Assembly: GCA_015059805.1 (NCBI GenBank)
Contig: SUZO01000006.1
Coordinates: 1 to 64,000 of the forward strand
Source: Rikenellaceae bacterium
GTDB lineage: Bacteria > Bacteroidota > Bacteroidia > Bacteroidales > Rikenellaceae
Length of the DNA stretch: 64,000 nt
Direction: 5' to 3'
Shown here: in pieces, positions 16,661 to 25,266 of the stretch
How the letters are laid out: every line of letters starts with the position of its first letter
Position numbering within the stretch: the first letter of the stretch is position 1
The notes under the pieces: model-generated
Databases searched by the model: none
Seen by the model: only the letters and a program-made list of their open reading frames with translations
Told to the model about the DNA's origin: nothing
Program-made: the position numbers and the translations under genes

Positions 16661-18304
16661 CTACTTATACAGATAACGCTTGATTGAGCCTTTTGGGGTC
16701 TTATCAAAGGGCTCAAAGCGCAGGGTGTAGTTGGCTACCGCCTCATAGGCTGGGATGGAGTCATTGAGGCGTTTGAGATTTTCGTTCATAACGCTCACAA
16801 GGCTCTGGTGGTCAATATTATGCGTTTGCAGCGCCTCGGTATCGGGAACGATAATAGCGCAGAGGTGGTTATCGCGCTGGACAATAATAGACTCTGCCAC
16901 ATAGGGCAGGCTGTTGAGTACAACCTCTATCTCCTCTGGAAAGATATTCTGCCCATTAGTAGAGAGCAGCATACTCTTACAGCGACCCACAAGGAAGAGG
17001 TTATTCTCGCTATCCAAAGTGCCCAAGTCGCCCGTACGAAACCAACCATCAGCGGTAAATGAGGCTTGAGTTGCCTCTTCATTCTTATAGTACCCCTCAA
17101 AGAGGTTTACGCCGCGCACAAGTAGCTCACCAGCTTGCGTTGCTGGCTCTGCAGAGTCTATCTTCGCCTCCATGCCATCAACAATAACGCCCGCCGATTT
17201 AAGTTGGTAGTTATCTGTATGACCTATAGATATTAGTGGTCCACACTCAGTCATGCCATAGCCTGTAACGAAGGGCAGTTTAAGGACTTTTGATAGCAAT
17301 TTCTCCAAATTTGCAGGTATTGCAGCGCCACCAGTGAGTATCAGCTCTACGCGACCACCCATAGCTTGAAGCACGATTGTTCGCAGTGCAGTACAGAAGT
17401 CCTCATTTTCACGATATGCAGCAAGTCGCTCTACGCCCGTCTTACTATGGACAAACTCTCCGATAGTACTCTCAACTATCTTAGAGAGCACCAGTGGCAC
17501 CATCATCACCACTCGTGGGCGCACAGCGCAGAGTGCCTGTCGTACAATCTTAGGAATTGGAGGCATGCCGAGCACTGTAACGTGCATACCATTACATAGG
17601 CAGACAACAAGGTCGGCAAGCAGACCGAAGATGTGCGAAAATGGCAACATGCTCAGATACCTATCGCCATGATGATAAGGTTGCGTAGAGCCAAAAATCT
17701 CCACATTATTATCTATGCTCGCATGGCTAAGCATTACACCCTTAGGATTTCCCGTAGAGCCTGAGGTGTAGAGAATAGAGCACAAATCCTTAGCATCAGG
17801 CTCATCGTAGCAGACATGCTCAGGATTCATACCAGCAGGATACTTCTGCGCAAAAAGACGGTGGCGATTCTGGTATAGATACCCGAACTCCCCTCTGTAA
17901 GCCAATAGTGCGCCACTCTTAATATCCACAACACCAAGAAGTTGCGGCATAGCACTAAAGTCCATCTTCTCAAAAACGGCTCGCTCAGTAAAGAGCAGTC
18001 GGCTATCCGAATGGGCAACCATGCGCTCAGTATCAGCGGGCAAAAAACCATTAAAGAGTACCGTTGCCACACAACCCGCCGAGGTTACAGCCATAAAGGT
18101 CATACCCCAAGCGGCTGAGCCAGCAGCATTGATGGCAATTTTATCACCCTTACGCACTCCTACCTGCTTAAAAAGTATATGGAGAGTCTCTATTTCAGAT
18201 GCAAGTTCGCCATAGCTCATCGGCTTGGCTCTATAGTCCCCCAGAGCAGGGGAGTTCCAACAGAGGTTTATCTGCTCCTCAAATCGTTTGATAAAACTTT
18301 TCAT
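16661..18304 (-). CDS. AMP-binding acyl-CoA synthetase (fatty acid ligase)
   Basis: Activates a carboxylic acid, most likely a fatty acid, to acyl-AMP and acyl-CoA. From the ATG at 18304 it has 547 residues. The P-loop-like SILYTSGSTGNPKGVMLSH, TGYGMTECGP, GWFRTGDLG and the C-terminal KTPKGSIKRYLY lysine are all present. An upstream in-frame TTG (18352) lies inside the TACCTTTG promoter box, so it is not the start. It resembles the ligase at 61023-62663 in domain order but is clearly diverged. Substrate chain length cannot be read from sequence. Confidence 0.88.
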   Translation of the reverse strand: MKSFIKRFEEQINLCWNSPALGDYRAKPMSYGELASEIETLHILFKQVGVRKGDKIAINAAGSAAWGMTFMAVTSAGCVATVLFNGFLPADTERMVAHSDSRLLFTERAVFEKMDFSAMPQLLGVVDIKSGALLAYRGEFGYLYQNRHRLFAQKYPAGMNPEHVCYDEPDAKDLCSILYTSGSTGNPKGVMLSHASIDNNVEIFGSTQPYHHGDRYLSMLPFSHIFGLLADLVVCLCNGMHVTVLGMPPIPKIVRQALCAVRPRVVMMVPLVLSKIVESTIGEFVHSKTGVERLAAYRENEDFCTALRTIVLQAMGGRVELILTGGAAIPANLEKLLSKVLKLPFVTGYGMTECGPLISIGHTDNYQLKSAGVIVDGMEAKIDSAEPATQAGELLVRGVNLFEGYYKNEEATQASFTADGWFRTGDLGTLDSENNLFLVGRCKSMLLSTNGQNIFPEEIEVVLNSLPYVAESIIVQRDNHLCAIIVPDTEALQTHNIDHQSLVSVMNENLKRLNDSIPAYEAVANYTLRFEPFDKTPKGSIKRYLYK

Positions 18305-18349
18305 TCTCACAATGGGCTTTCGCCCCCTCACACACAAATTAGTTTTGTG

Positions 18350-18380
18350 CAAAGGTAGAGAAATAAATGATTTTTACAAA
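18350..18380 (-). promoter_or_regulatory. Promoter of the acyl-CoA ligase gene
   Basis: On the minus strand TTTG (18377-18380), 19 bases, then TACCTTTG (18350-18357). The leader carries a small hairpin, GGGGGCGAAAGCCC, before the ATG at 18304. Confidence 0.8.
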
Positions 18381-18391
18381 ACCATGAATAA

Positions 18392-18811
18392 CTATTTCGG
18401 AGTTATGCGACGGAAAATAGCCAGCGGAAAACGGCGCAATGGGCGTATAGCAAGCCATATTTTGGCAAAGAAGAGGTGGAGCGCTGAGCAGTCAATTACG
18501 CCATAGACCTTACTGCGAGGCATAGACTCCGTACCCACAATATTTCCATCACCCAAGAGGGTCACCATATCCCCCTTGACATCTATAATGCGATGAATAA
18601 CAAAGTGGTTACCAGCATCGGCAAAGACAACATTGTACCTCTTAAAGTCGTCACTCTTGATAGGTCTAAGGTGTACCGTCGTACCACTGGTAAAGAATGG
18701 CAGCATACTCTGCCCCTTTACGGTCACTGTTACGCTCTGCCCCTCAAGCAGTATATCTCGCACAACAGAGAATGTTGCAACATTTTCCACACTTTTTTCT
18801 CTCATTGTCAT
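18392..18811 (-). CDS. S24/S26 (signal-peptidase-like) serine peptidase
   Basis: 139 residues. The motif VKGQSMLPFFTSG (Ser about residue 35) is the catalytic-serine block of S24/S26 peptidases, and the later YNVVFADAGNHFVIHRII matches the beta-strand with the HRI/V segment. The general-base lysine is not obvious; K52 or K57 are candidates. A short hydrophobic region near the C-terminus could tether it to the membrane. Its ATG overlaps the stop of the HprK-like gene (ATGA), so it is the last gene of a four-gene operon. A role in cleaving an exported peptide is inferred from context. Confidence 0.72.
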   Translation of the reverse strand: MTMREKSVENVATFSVVRDILLEGQSVTVTVKGQSMLPFFTSGTTVHLRPIKSDDFKRYNVVFADAGNHFVIHRIIDVKGDMVTLLGDGNIVGTESMPRSKVYGVIDCSALHLFFAKIWLAIRPLRRFPLAIFRRITPK

Positions 18812-19686
18812 CTTCTAAATATAGTATTATAAGAGAGCTCTGCCGCCGCAGCATCAGGTAGGCACTCAAGGTGGAAGACTGGCACGCGCGAAATCATATC
18901 CGACAGTGTGTCGCAGATACTATCCTGCAGAGCATCATCGTATGCAAAGGCTGGCGGGCAAGATGGCAGCAGTGCTCCAATAGCATTGAGCACAGGCAGG
19001 CGATGAATCTTGTTATACGGAGCTTGTGAGAGGCGGATAAAGCCTCGGATTGGGAAGCTAAGGTTACGATAGCAAGGGGTCTTACCACTCCATGGCGAAC
19101 CAAATGCCGTTGGCACACCATCCACAAGGCGGATAATTGGGCTATCATCATTGAGCAGAGTTGTCCCCTCAATATGCTCCCTCCACAGGCGTGTATGGGT
19201 ACTCTTTCCCGTACCAGACTCGCCCAAACATAGCACTGCACCGCCATCCTTAACAAGCACTGAGGAGTGGATAGCGATAGCTCCGAGGGGAACAATACAC
19301 AGCCCAAACATCAGCCAAAGACCAAAGCGAAGCAGTGAGGCATCTACACTCTCAAAGAGGGCATAGTTTGACCTGACCACATTACTACCATCCTCCTTAG
19401 TAAACATGTAGGCGACATCCCCCTTAACCATCTCAAACAGATAACCACCCTGATAACGATAGAGTGTGCACTGCGCCAAATCCTCCTCAAAGCCAAAAGA
19501 GCTAAGCTCTACAAGCTCCGCATAAGCGCTCTTATCCACTCTGCACTCAGAGGTAAGCTCCATAGTTGCCTCCGCCTCAGGCTCTATTTCAACAGCAAAA
19601 GGTGCAAAGCCTCGAATGCCACAAGCAACGATGTCCGAGTCCTTGCCCGATGTTCTAATTCTGTATTGTGCTACGATATACTCCAT
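18808..19686 (-). CDS. HprK-like kinase of peptide-export clusters
   Basis: 292 residues. The C-terminal half has the P-loop LGESGTGKSTHTRLW (about residues 153-167) and LLNDDSPIIR, as in HPr serine kinases and PEP-carboxykinase-like ATPases. The N-terminal half has no recognisable HprK domain. This short HprK form often sits beside PqqD-like, S24/S26 peptidase and ABC exporter genes in clusters that modify or export small peptides (established for lasso and related clusters; only inferred here). It starts 5 bases after the ABC exporter stop. No PqqD-like gene or obvious precursor peptide is present. Confidence 0.72.
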   Translation of the reverse strand: MEYIVAQYRIRTSGKDSDIVACGIRGFAPFAVEIEPEAEATMELTSECRVDKSAYAELVELSSFGFEEDLAQCTLYRYQGGYLFEMVKGDVAYMFTKEDGSNVVRSNYALFESVDASLLRFGLWLMFGLCIVPLGAIAIHSSVLVKDGGAVLCLGESGTGKSTHTRLWREHIEGTTLLNDDSPIIRLVDGVPTAFGSPWSGKTPCYRNLSFPIRGFIRLSQAPYNKIHRLPVLNAIGALLPSCPPAFAYDDALQDSICDTLSDMISRVPVFHLECLPDAAAAELSYNTIFRR

Positions 19687-19691
19687 ATTCT

Positions 19692-21389
19692 CTACTTTAA
19701 CGTTATTACTCTATCACAATAGCCCAGAGAGCTCTCACGGTGGGCTATAACCACGATTGTAAGAGCCTCATTTGTACGCGCCAGCTCTACAATCGCCTCA
19801 TTTATACTCTGCTCGGTCTGGCTATCCAAAGAGGATGTCGCCTCGTCAAAAAATAGCACCTGCGCACCCTTATACAGTGCGCGGGCGATGCCTATTCTCT
19901 GGCGCTGACCACCCGAAAGTAGCGCTCCACACTCGCCAATACGAGTATCAAGACCATTTGGCAGCGCATCAATAAACTCGCCAAGCGATGCCGCCTTGAC
20001 AGCCCTCTCAACACGCTCCATATCTATATCCTCCGCCTTACTTCCCAAAGCGATATTGGCAAGGATAGTGCTATCGGTCAAAAATACGCTCTGCGACACA
20101 TAGCCGATACTATTCTGCCACTTGCGACGATTATTTTCACCAAGCACCTGACCATCAATACGTATCTGACCCTCAGTCGGGCTATAAAAACCAAGCAGGA
20201 GGTTAAAGAGCGTAGTCTTTCCCGCACCTGAGCGCCCATTGATACCAATCTTCTCGCCCTTGTTAATCGTAAAGCTCAGCGAGCTAAAGAGTGGGCTCTG
20301 ACTATCCTCAAAGCTGAAAGAGATATTATCAACCTCTATGCTACGCTTAAAGTCAAGGCTCTCGGTGCTGCTACTCTCAACATCAACCTGAGAGTTCACA
20401 TTTGCCGAGGCGATTATCTCAATCGTATAACGGTTATATCTGAGTGATGTCCACGCCCCCATTATTGCACGCACTGACGGCATAAGTCTAAGCGCCGCGA
20501 CTGCAAAGATACCAAACAGAATCTTCATGCTCCCGCTATCAAGACCCACACATAGAGCCACCATAATAGCCATACCTGCAGCGATACCAATCTCGGTAAA
20601 GAGTTGCGGAAGGGTCGATATAGTCGCATTCTTAGCGCCCATTGATACCATTGTGTCGGTATTTTCATCAAACTGCTTGAGCATACTGCTAAAGGCGTTA
20701 TTTATCTCAATATCGGCATAACCACGGTAGGTCTCAACCGTATCGCGGAACTTACGGCGATGTGCCTCGTTCTCTATTGTTCCATAGCGATTTACACGAT
20801 TGCGCACAAGGGCGAAGTAGAGCCATACGGCAGGGATAAATATCACCACCGTAAGCAGTGCCGCCACAGGACTATAAACCGCGATTGAGACAAAGAGCAT
20901 CAAAAATAGTATCGTCTCGCTAAGCAGAACTGCCATAGGGCGCAACACCCCCGAAACAAAGGTGTAGCAGACAACATTGACATTACGCGAGAGCACAGCC
21001 GAATTGGAGGCTTTAATAAACGACAGACCACGATTGAAGTAGTCAATATATAGGTTGCGCGACAAAAACTTATAGAGCGAGTAGATATAGTCCCTCTCAT
21101 AGCGATATAGGAACAGATTAACTAAACACTTCACCGCCACAAATAGCACTACAGAGAGTGCCACAGCAACTATAAACGACATCTCGGAGTTAAAGCCAAA
21201 ATAGTCATAAATAGCTGACAGCCACGCATTTGAGCGAATATTATCGCTATCAAGTATCAGGTATAGCACTGGCAGCAGAGCCGCCAGACCCATAAAATTG
21301 AGCAATGCGCGGATAAATATTGTCAGGCAAACAACAACACCCCTTGTTCTAAATGCTCGCGGTATAATATTTAGCATTCCTAACTTCAT
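19692..21389 (-). CDS. ABC exporter, fused permease and ATPase
   Basis: 565 residues from the ATG at 21389, which overlaps the stop of the upstream gene (ATGA). The N-terminal half is a six-helix type I exporter domain. The C-terminal half has Walker A GRSGAGKTTLF, the signature LSGGQRQRIGIARAL and Walker B VLFFDEATSSLD. It would pump a lipid, peptide or drug out of the cytoplasm. The company of an HprK-like kinase and an S24/S26 peptidase suggests a peptide substrate. No N-terminal C39 leader peptidase is fused, so any leader cleavage would fall to the separate peptidase. Confidence 0.85.
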   Translation of the reverse strand: MKLGMLNIIPRAFRTRGVVVCLTIFIRALLNFMGLAALLPVLYLILDSDNIRSNAWLSAIYDYFGFNSEMSFIVAVALSVVLFVAVKCLVNLFLYRYERDYIYSLYKFLSRNLYIDYFNRGLSFIKASNSAVLSRNVNVVCYTFVSGVLRPMAVLLSETILFLMLFVSIAVYSPVAALLTVVIFIPAVWLYFALVRNRVNRYGTIENEAHRRKFRDTVETYRGYADIEINNAFSSMLKQFDENTDTMVSMGAKNATISTLPQLFTEIGIAAGMAIMVALCVGLDSGSMKILFGIFAVAALRLMPSVRAIMGAWTSLRYNRYTIEIIASANVNSQVDVESSSTESLDFKRSIEVDNISFSFEDSQSPLFSSLSFTINKGEKIGINGRSGAGKTTLFNLLLGFYSPTEGQIRIDGQVLGENNRRKWQNSIGYVSQSVFLTDSTILANIALGSKAEDIDMERVERAVKAASLGEFIDALPNGLDTRIGECGALLSGGQRQRIGIARALYKGAQVLFFDEATSSLDSQTEQSINEAIVELARTNEALTIVVIAHRESSLGYCDRVITLK

Positions 21390-24300
21390 ACAACCTCTAT
21401 AATTTCGCCCTCGCGGACATACCATACATAGCCCTCAACACTACTATAACCCATCTGCTCAAGCAGTGAAATATACTGTTTCACCTGAGCGGCGTGGCTC
21501 TGAGAGTGTTCACCAAACTTATAATCTACAACAACAGCGCGATTACCGTCAATCATCACCCTATCTGGGCGCTTAATACCATCGTTTTTAGAGATAATAC
21601 TACCCTCAGTATGTACCTCCTCCCACTCACAATCAAACCACTCGGCAGCAAGGCTATTGTTCAGTGTAACCTCAATCTGTTGCTGTAGCTGCTCCGCCTC
21701 AATTTGTGACAGCACACCATCAATAACAAGCTGCTCAATGGCTCTGTAAATATCCTCACGTGTCGCGGCACGCTCCATAACACCATGTAGCACAATACCC
21801 TCCTGCTGTGGCGATAGAGCACCAGCCTCACGAGCCTCAAAGTAGCTCTGAGAGCTTAGCTTGAGCCTCATTCTATATGGGCTGACGGTGCAATTCTGCA
21901 AGGCTACTGTACCCTGCTTTGCCTCTGTAGGTTTTACTGGTGAACTAAACTCGCCATACTGATACACTACAGGCTCATCCTCTTCAGAGGCTATACTCGC
22001 CATATCAAGCACCTGATAGAGCAGCTCACCAACCGTAGTTGCATCCTTATTATCCTCCCTGCTCTCCTTAACTGCGGGGAAGAAGATATGCAGCTGCTCC
22101 TTTGGTCGCGTAAGAGCCACATATAGCAGGTTAATTGCATCCACATAGTTATAAATCAACTCGCGGTAGTACCCCTCCGAGAAGATAGAGTTTGCCGCCT
22201 CAGATGTCGCCGCAACTGGAAATGCAGTGTCGGTACTAAGAGCACTGCCCTCAGCGGGGGTAGTCCAAACAGTTGCAGCACGTGTAGCCTTAGGGACAAA
22301 CGACCAGGAGCAGTATGGGATTATAACCACGCTATTCTCCAGACCCTTAGCCTTATGGATGGTCATAATCTCTATTGCATTGACATCCTTATCAATAGTC
22401 ACCGACTTATTATACCCATTCTCGCCCCACCACTTAATAAAGAGTGGCAAGTCAGCCACCTTGCTGGCGCAGAACTTAACAATATGCTCATGGAATGCGT
22501 CAGTATAGACTTGATAGCCCTTAAAAATCTCAGGGTAGTGAATCATTATCAACTCAAACGCCTGCTCTGGAGAGCTGGTCTTAATAGTATCAAAGAGAAA
22601 AACCTCCTCAGCCGTAAGGTGGTGGTAGAGGTCAAAGTTATGGTGATAACGGTTGTATACTGCAAGGCTAACAACATCTGTGCGGTCTACAGCGTACTTC
22701 ATCACCGCCAATGTAAACTGCACAACGGTAGAGCTGTTGAGCTTAAGCGCCTCCTGAGTCATAATACCAAAGCGCATGCTCTCATCTGCCGCACCAGCAT
22801 CAAGAAGTAGCGAGGCGATACGCTCAGCCTCGTCATTCTTACGCACCAGAATCGTTATATCGCACGGCTTGTAGTGCTTCTCATGCACCAGCGTACGAAT
22901 AGAGCCGATAATATCAGGCTCCTCACCCTTATGTGCTGTAACTTGTACATATCCACTGCGCAGAGGCTCTCGTTTTGGATTTTGGCGCAAGCGAGACCAG
23001 TGATAAGCGTTACCGATAGTATCACGCAACTCACTATATAGGGCTTGTGAGATAAGTGAGGCGGTAAGCGCCTCTGTGAGCGTAGTGTTGAGCGAAGCGT
23101 TAAGGCGCTGAGTGGCAAGGTGCATAACCACATTGTTAAAGCGCACCACATTTGGCAAACTGCGGTAGTTATCCTCCAAATTTTGCTCCGCTATTGGAGT
23201 ATCTCCTTGAGCAAGCTCAGCAGGGGCGATGCTACTCAAGATATTCCAATCACTACCCCTCCAGCGATAGATTGACTGTTTAATATCGCCCACAATAAGC
23301 ACAGCAACGTCCTCACTCTGCGCGATAGCGTTACGCAAAAGGGGCAAAAAGTTCTGCCACTCCATCATTGAGGTATCCTGGAACTCGTCAATCATAAATC
23401 GCTCAAAGCTATTGCCCACCTTCTCGTAGATAAAAGGGGCATCGCTCGGCTCACGGACAAACTGTGCTATAGTGTGCTTAGTCTGCGCCAGCAGCATAGT
23501 ATTCTGCTCACGACATATATCCGCAACCTTATTGTAGAGGTCATGCAGAAGTGCAAAGCTACGGTAATTCTTACGTAGCAACTGGCAGCTATTGTACAGA
23601 TATTTAACCCTTGGATACTCTTCAACCACCTGAGCCACATAACTCTGCAGTTGCATAACCAACTCTATCTTATCTTGAGTTAATTTGCTGTTCTTCTTAA
23701 ACCACCTCTCCATCTGGTCGTCACAGTGGCTAATAAAGGTCTTTGATGGCGCTGTCGTGTCGCCATTAAACTTGGCAACCTTGTCAAAGTAGGAGGTGAA
23801 CTTATAGACAAAGATTGAGTGGTCATAGCCCGACTGCTCAATCAACCTTGCAGCCCTCTTTCCCACCTCTCTAAAAGTCTCCACCTGCTGCTCCGCCTCA
23901 GAGATATACTCCATAACCACATCGCGCAGCTGCTCTCTATCAATCTTTCGACCAATAGTATGCTTAGTATGCTCACTGAATAGCTCACTCTTGAGCTTAA
24001 GAATCACTCGCTTAATATCCCACTGGCGACCGCTCTCAATATTCTCCTCGGCAAAGTCCTCAAGCCACTGCTGCAGCTGCTTATCACCCTCAGCCTGCTC
24101 AATAAGCATATCAACGCCCTTCTGCGCCACTGGTGCTGTATCAAGCTCAATGGCGTAGTCCATGTCGATATTAAGCTCCTTGGCAAATGCGCGAACTATA
24201 CGCTGAAAGAAGGTGTCATTTGTAAGAATTGCAAAGCGCGAGTAGTCATGTAATATTGCACTTCTGACCCTCATTGCACGCTCACGAATCACCTGCTCAG

Positions 24301-24583
24301 GCAGTGCGGTCATAGCAATCAAATCATCCAAAAACTCACACTTCTCGCCCGTGGCAAGGTTGTTAATCTGCTTAAGGATACGGCTCTTCATCTCCTCGGT
24401 AGCCTTGTTGGTAAAGGTTACCGCCAGAATTGTTCGGTAGATGTTTGGATTAAACTCGGCATCTGTAGCCCCTGGCTGGTTGCGCAGAGTATTGTAGATA
24501 TACTCTCGCGCCAACGAGTAGGTTTTACCCGAGCCGGCACTTGCCGTAAGAATCCTCGCCTTATAATTCTGAGTCGTAGCCAT
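21386..24583 (-). CDS. UvrD/RecB-type helicase-nuclease (AddA-like)
   Basis: 1065 residues. Helicase motif I is ASAGSGKTYSL (residues about 14-24), motif Ia VTFTNKATEEMK, motif II IDEFQDTS, motif III VGDIKQSIYRWRG and motif V/VI MTIHKAKGLE and YVALTRPKEQ. The C-terminus has the RecB-family nuclease core, with RPDRV...VVDYKFG (DYK as catalytic motif). This is the AddA/RecB layout for processing double-strand ends. The usual AddB partner is not beside it in this window. Its stop overlaps the ABC exporter start, which is an unexpected operon partner. Confidence 0.85.
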   Translation of the reverse strand: MATTQNYKARILTASAGSGKTYSLAREYIYNTLRNQPGATDAEFNPNIYRTILAVTFTNKATEEMKSRILKQINNLATGEKCEFLDDLIAMTALPEQVIRERAMRVRSAILHDYSRFAILTNDTFFQRIVRAFAKELNIDMDYAIELDTAPVAQKGVDMLIEQAEGDKQLQQWLEDFAEENIESGRQWDIKRVILKLKSELFSEHTKHTIGRKIDREQLRDVVMEYISEAEQQVETFREVGKRAARLIEQSGYDHSIFVYKFTSYFDKVAKFNGDTTAPSKTFISHCDDQMERWFKKNSKLTQDKIELVMQLQSYVAQVVEEYPRVKYLYNSCQLLRKNYRSFALLHDLYNKVADICREQNTMLLAQTKHTIAQFVREPSDAPFIYEKVGNSFERFMIDEFQDTSMMEWQNFLPLLRNAIAQSEDVAVLIVGDIKQSIYRWRGSDWNILSSIAPAELAQGDTPIAEQNLEDNYRSLPNVVRFNNVVMHLATQRLNASLNTTLTEALTASLISQALYSELRDTIGNAYHWSRLRQNPKREPLRSGYVQVTAHKGEEPDIIGSIRTLVHEKHYKPCDITILVRKNDEAERIASLLLDAGAADESMRFGIMTQEALKLNSSTVVQFTLAVMKYAVDRTDVVSLAVYNRYHHNFDLYHHLTAEEVFLFDTIKTSSPEQAFELIMIHYPEIFKGYQVYTDAFHEHIVKFCASKVADLPLFIKWWGENGYNKSVTIDKDVNAIEIMTIHKAKGLENSVVIIPYCSWSFVPKATRAATVWTTPAEGSALSTDTAFPVAATSEAANSIFSEGYYRELIYNYVDAINLLYVALTRPKEQLHIFFPAVKESREDNKDATTVGELLYQVLDMASIASEEDEPVVYQYGEFSSPVKPTEAKQGTVALQNCTVSPYRMRLKLSSQSYFEAREAGALSPQQEGIVLHGVMERAATREDIYRAIEQLVIDGVLSQIEAEQLQQQIEVTLNNSLAAEWFDCEWEEVHTEGSIISKNDGIKRPDRVMIDGNRAVVVDYKFGEHSQSHAAQVKQYISLLEQMGYSSVEGYVWYVREGEIIEVV

Positions 24584-24697
24584 AACGGGGTAAAGTTAGT
24601 AATAATTTGTAGTAAATACAAATTTTACTATCTCGGCAGCATTGATTTGGTCTATAGTTTGCATCGTAGCGGTTGAACCTTTTAATTCAAAGACGTT

Positions 24698-24898
24698 ATG
24701 AAACAGACTGGACTTTGCATTGTGACCCTACTGGGTGGGGCACTAATGGGGGCGGCAATAGCTATGCTTGTCACCCCAAAGACAGGTCGCCAGATGCGCG
24801 ACCACATTCGTGACTTTATCAGTGACGAGATGGAGAAGATGCGTTGTAAATGCGGTGAGCATGACTGCCACACTGAGGTTACCGAGCCGATAAAGTAG
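24698..24898 (+). CDS. YtxH-like small membrane protein
   Basis: 66 residues. One N-terminal transmembrane helix (LCIVTLLGGALMGAAIAMLV) is followed by TPKTGRQMRDHIRDF, the pattern of YtxH/gas-vesicle-like stress proteins. It ends with a Cys-His-rich tail (RCKCGEHDCH), which could bind a metal. It starts a two-gene unit with the membrane protein at 24905 and is divergent from the AddA-like gene. Confidence 0.7.
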   Translation: MKQTGLCIVTLLGGALMGAAIAMLVTPKTGRQMRDHIRDFISDEMEKMRCKCGEHDCHTEVTEPIK

Positions 24899-24904
24899 TA
24901 TGTC

Positions 24905-25234
24905 ATGAGAGCCGACAGACCCCTCTTTCTACCACTTGCCATAATGGTTGTCTCTGCAATTCTTGCAGCACTACTGCTTGTCTCAGCATTTGTGACGTGG
25001 CTTGCCGAGATATTTGGCTCACTAAAGATTCCGTGTCTTATAGTGGGGGTATTTATGGCGGTGATTGCGACGATAGTCTACGCAGTAACACTAAAGAGCT
25101 ACTTTCGTCAAATTGGCGAAGAGTTGAGAGTTGTCTACTCCGTCTCACGCATTATCCGTGGCTGGATAGATTGGGTCACAGCTCTTATTGGAGCTAATGC
25201 CAACGATGAAAAAGAGGAGGGCGACTACAGCTAA
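24905..25234 (+). CDS. Small two-helix membrane protein
   Basis: 109 residues with two strong hydrophobic helices (about residues 9-33 and 42-64), then a charged amphipathic tail ending NDEKEEGDYS. I do not recognise a named family, though size and layout resemble phage-holin-superfamily/DUF membrane proteins that accompany YtxH genes. It starts 6 bases after the YtxH-like stop. The stop codon sits in the loop of the terminator hairpin. Confidence 0.65.
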   Translation: MRADRPLFLPLAIMVVSAILAALLLVSAFVTWLAEIFGSLKIPCLIVGVFMAVIATIVYAVTLKSYFRQIGEELRVVYSVSRIIRGWIDWVTALIGANANDEKEEGDYS

Positions 25235-25254
25235 ATAGTCACCCTCCAAATTTT
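25216..25254 (+). terminator. Terminator containing the stop codon of the preceding gene
   Basis: GGAGGGCGACT pairs with AGTCACCCTCC (one mismatch) and is followed by AAATTTT. The TAA at 25232-25234 lies in the loop. Confidence 0.7.
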
Positions 25255-25266
25255 AATAGAGCTCTT

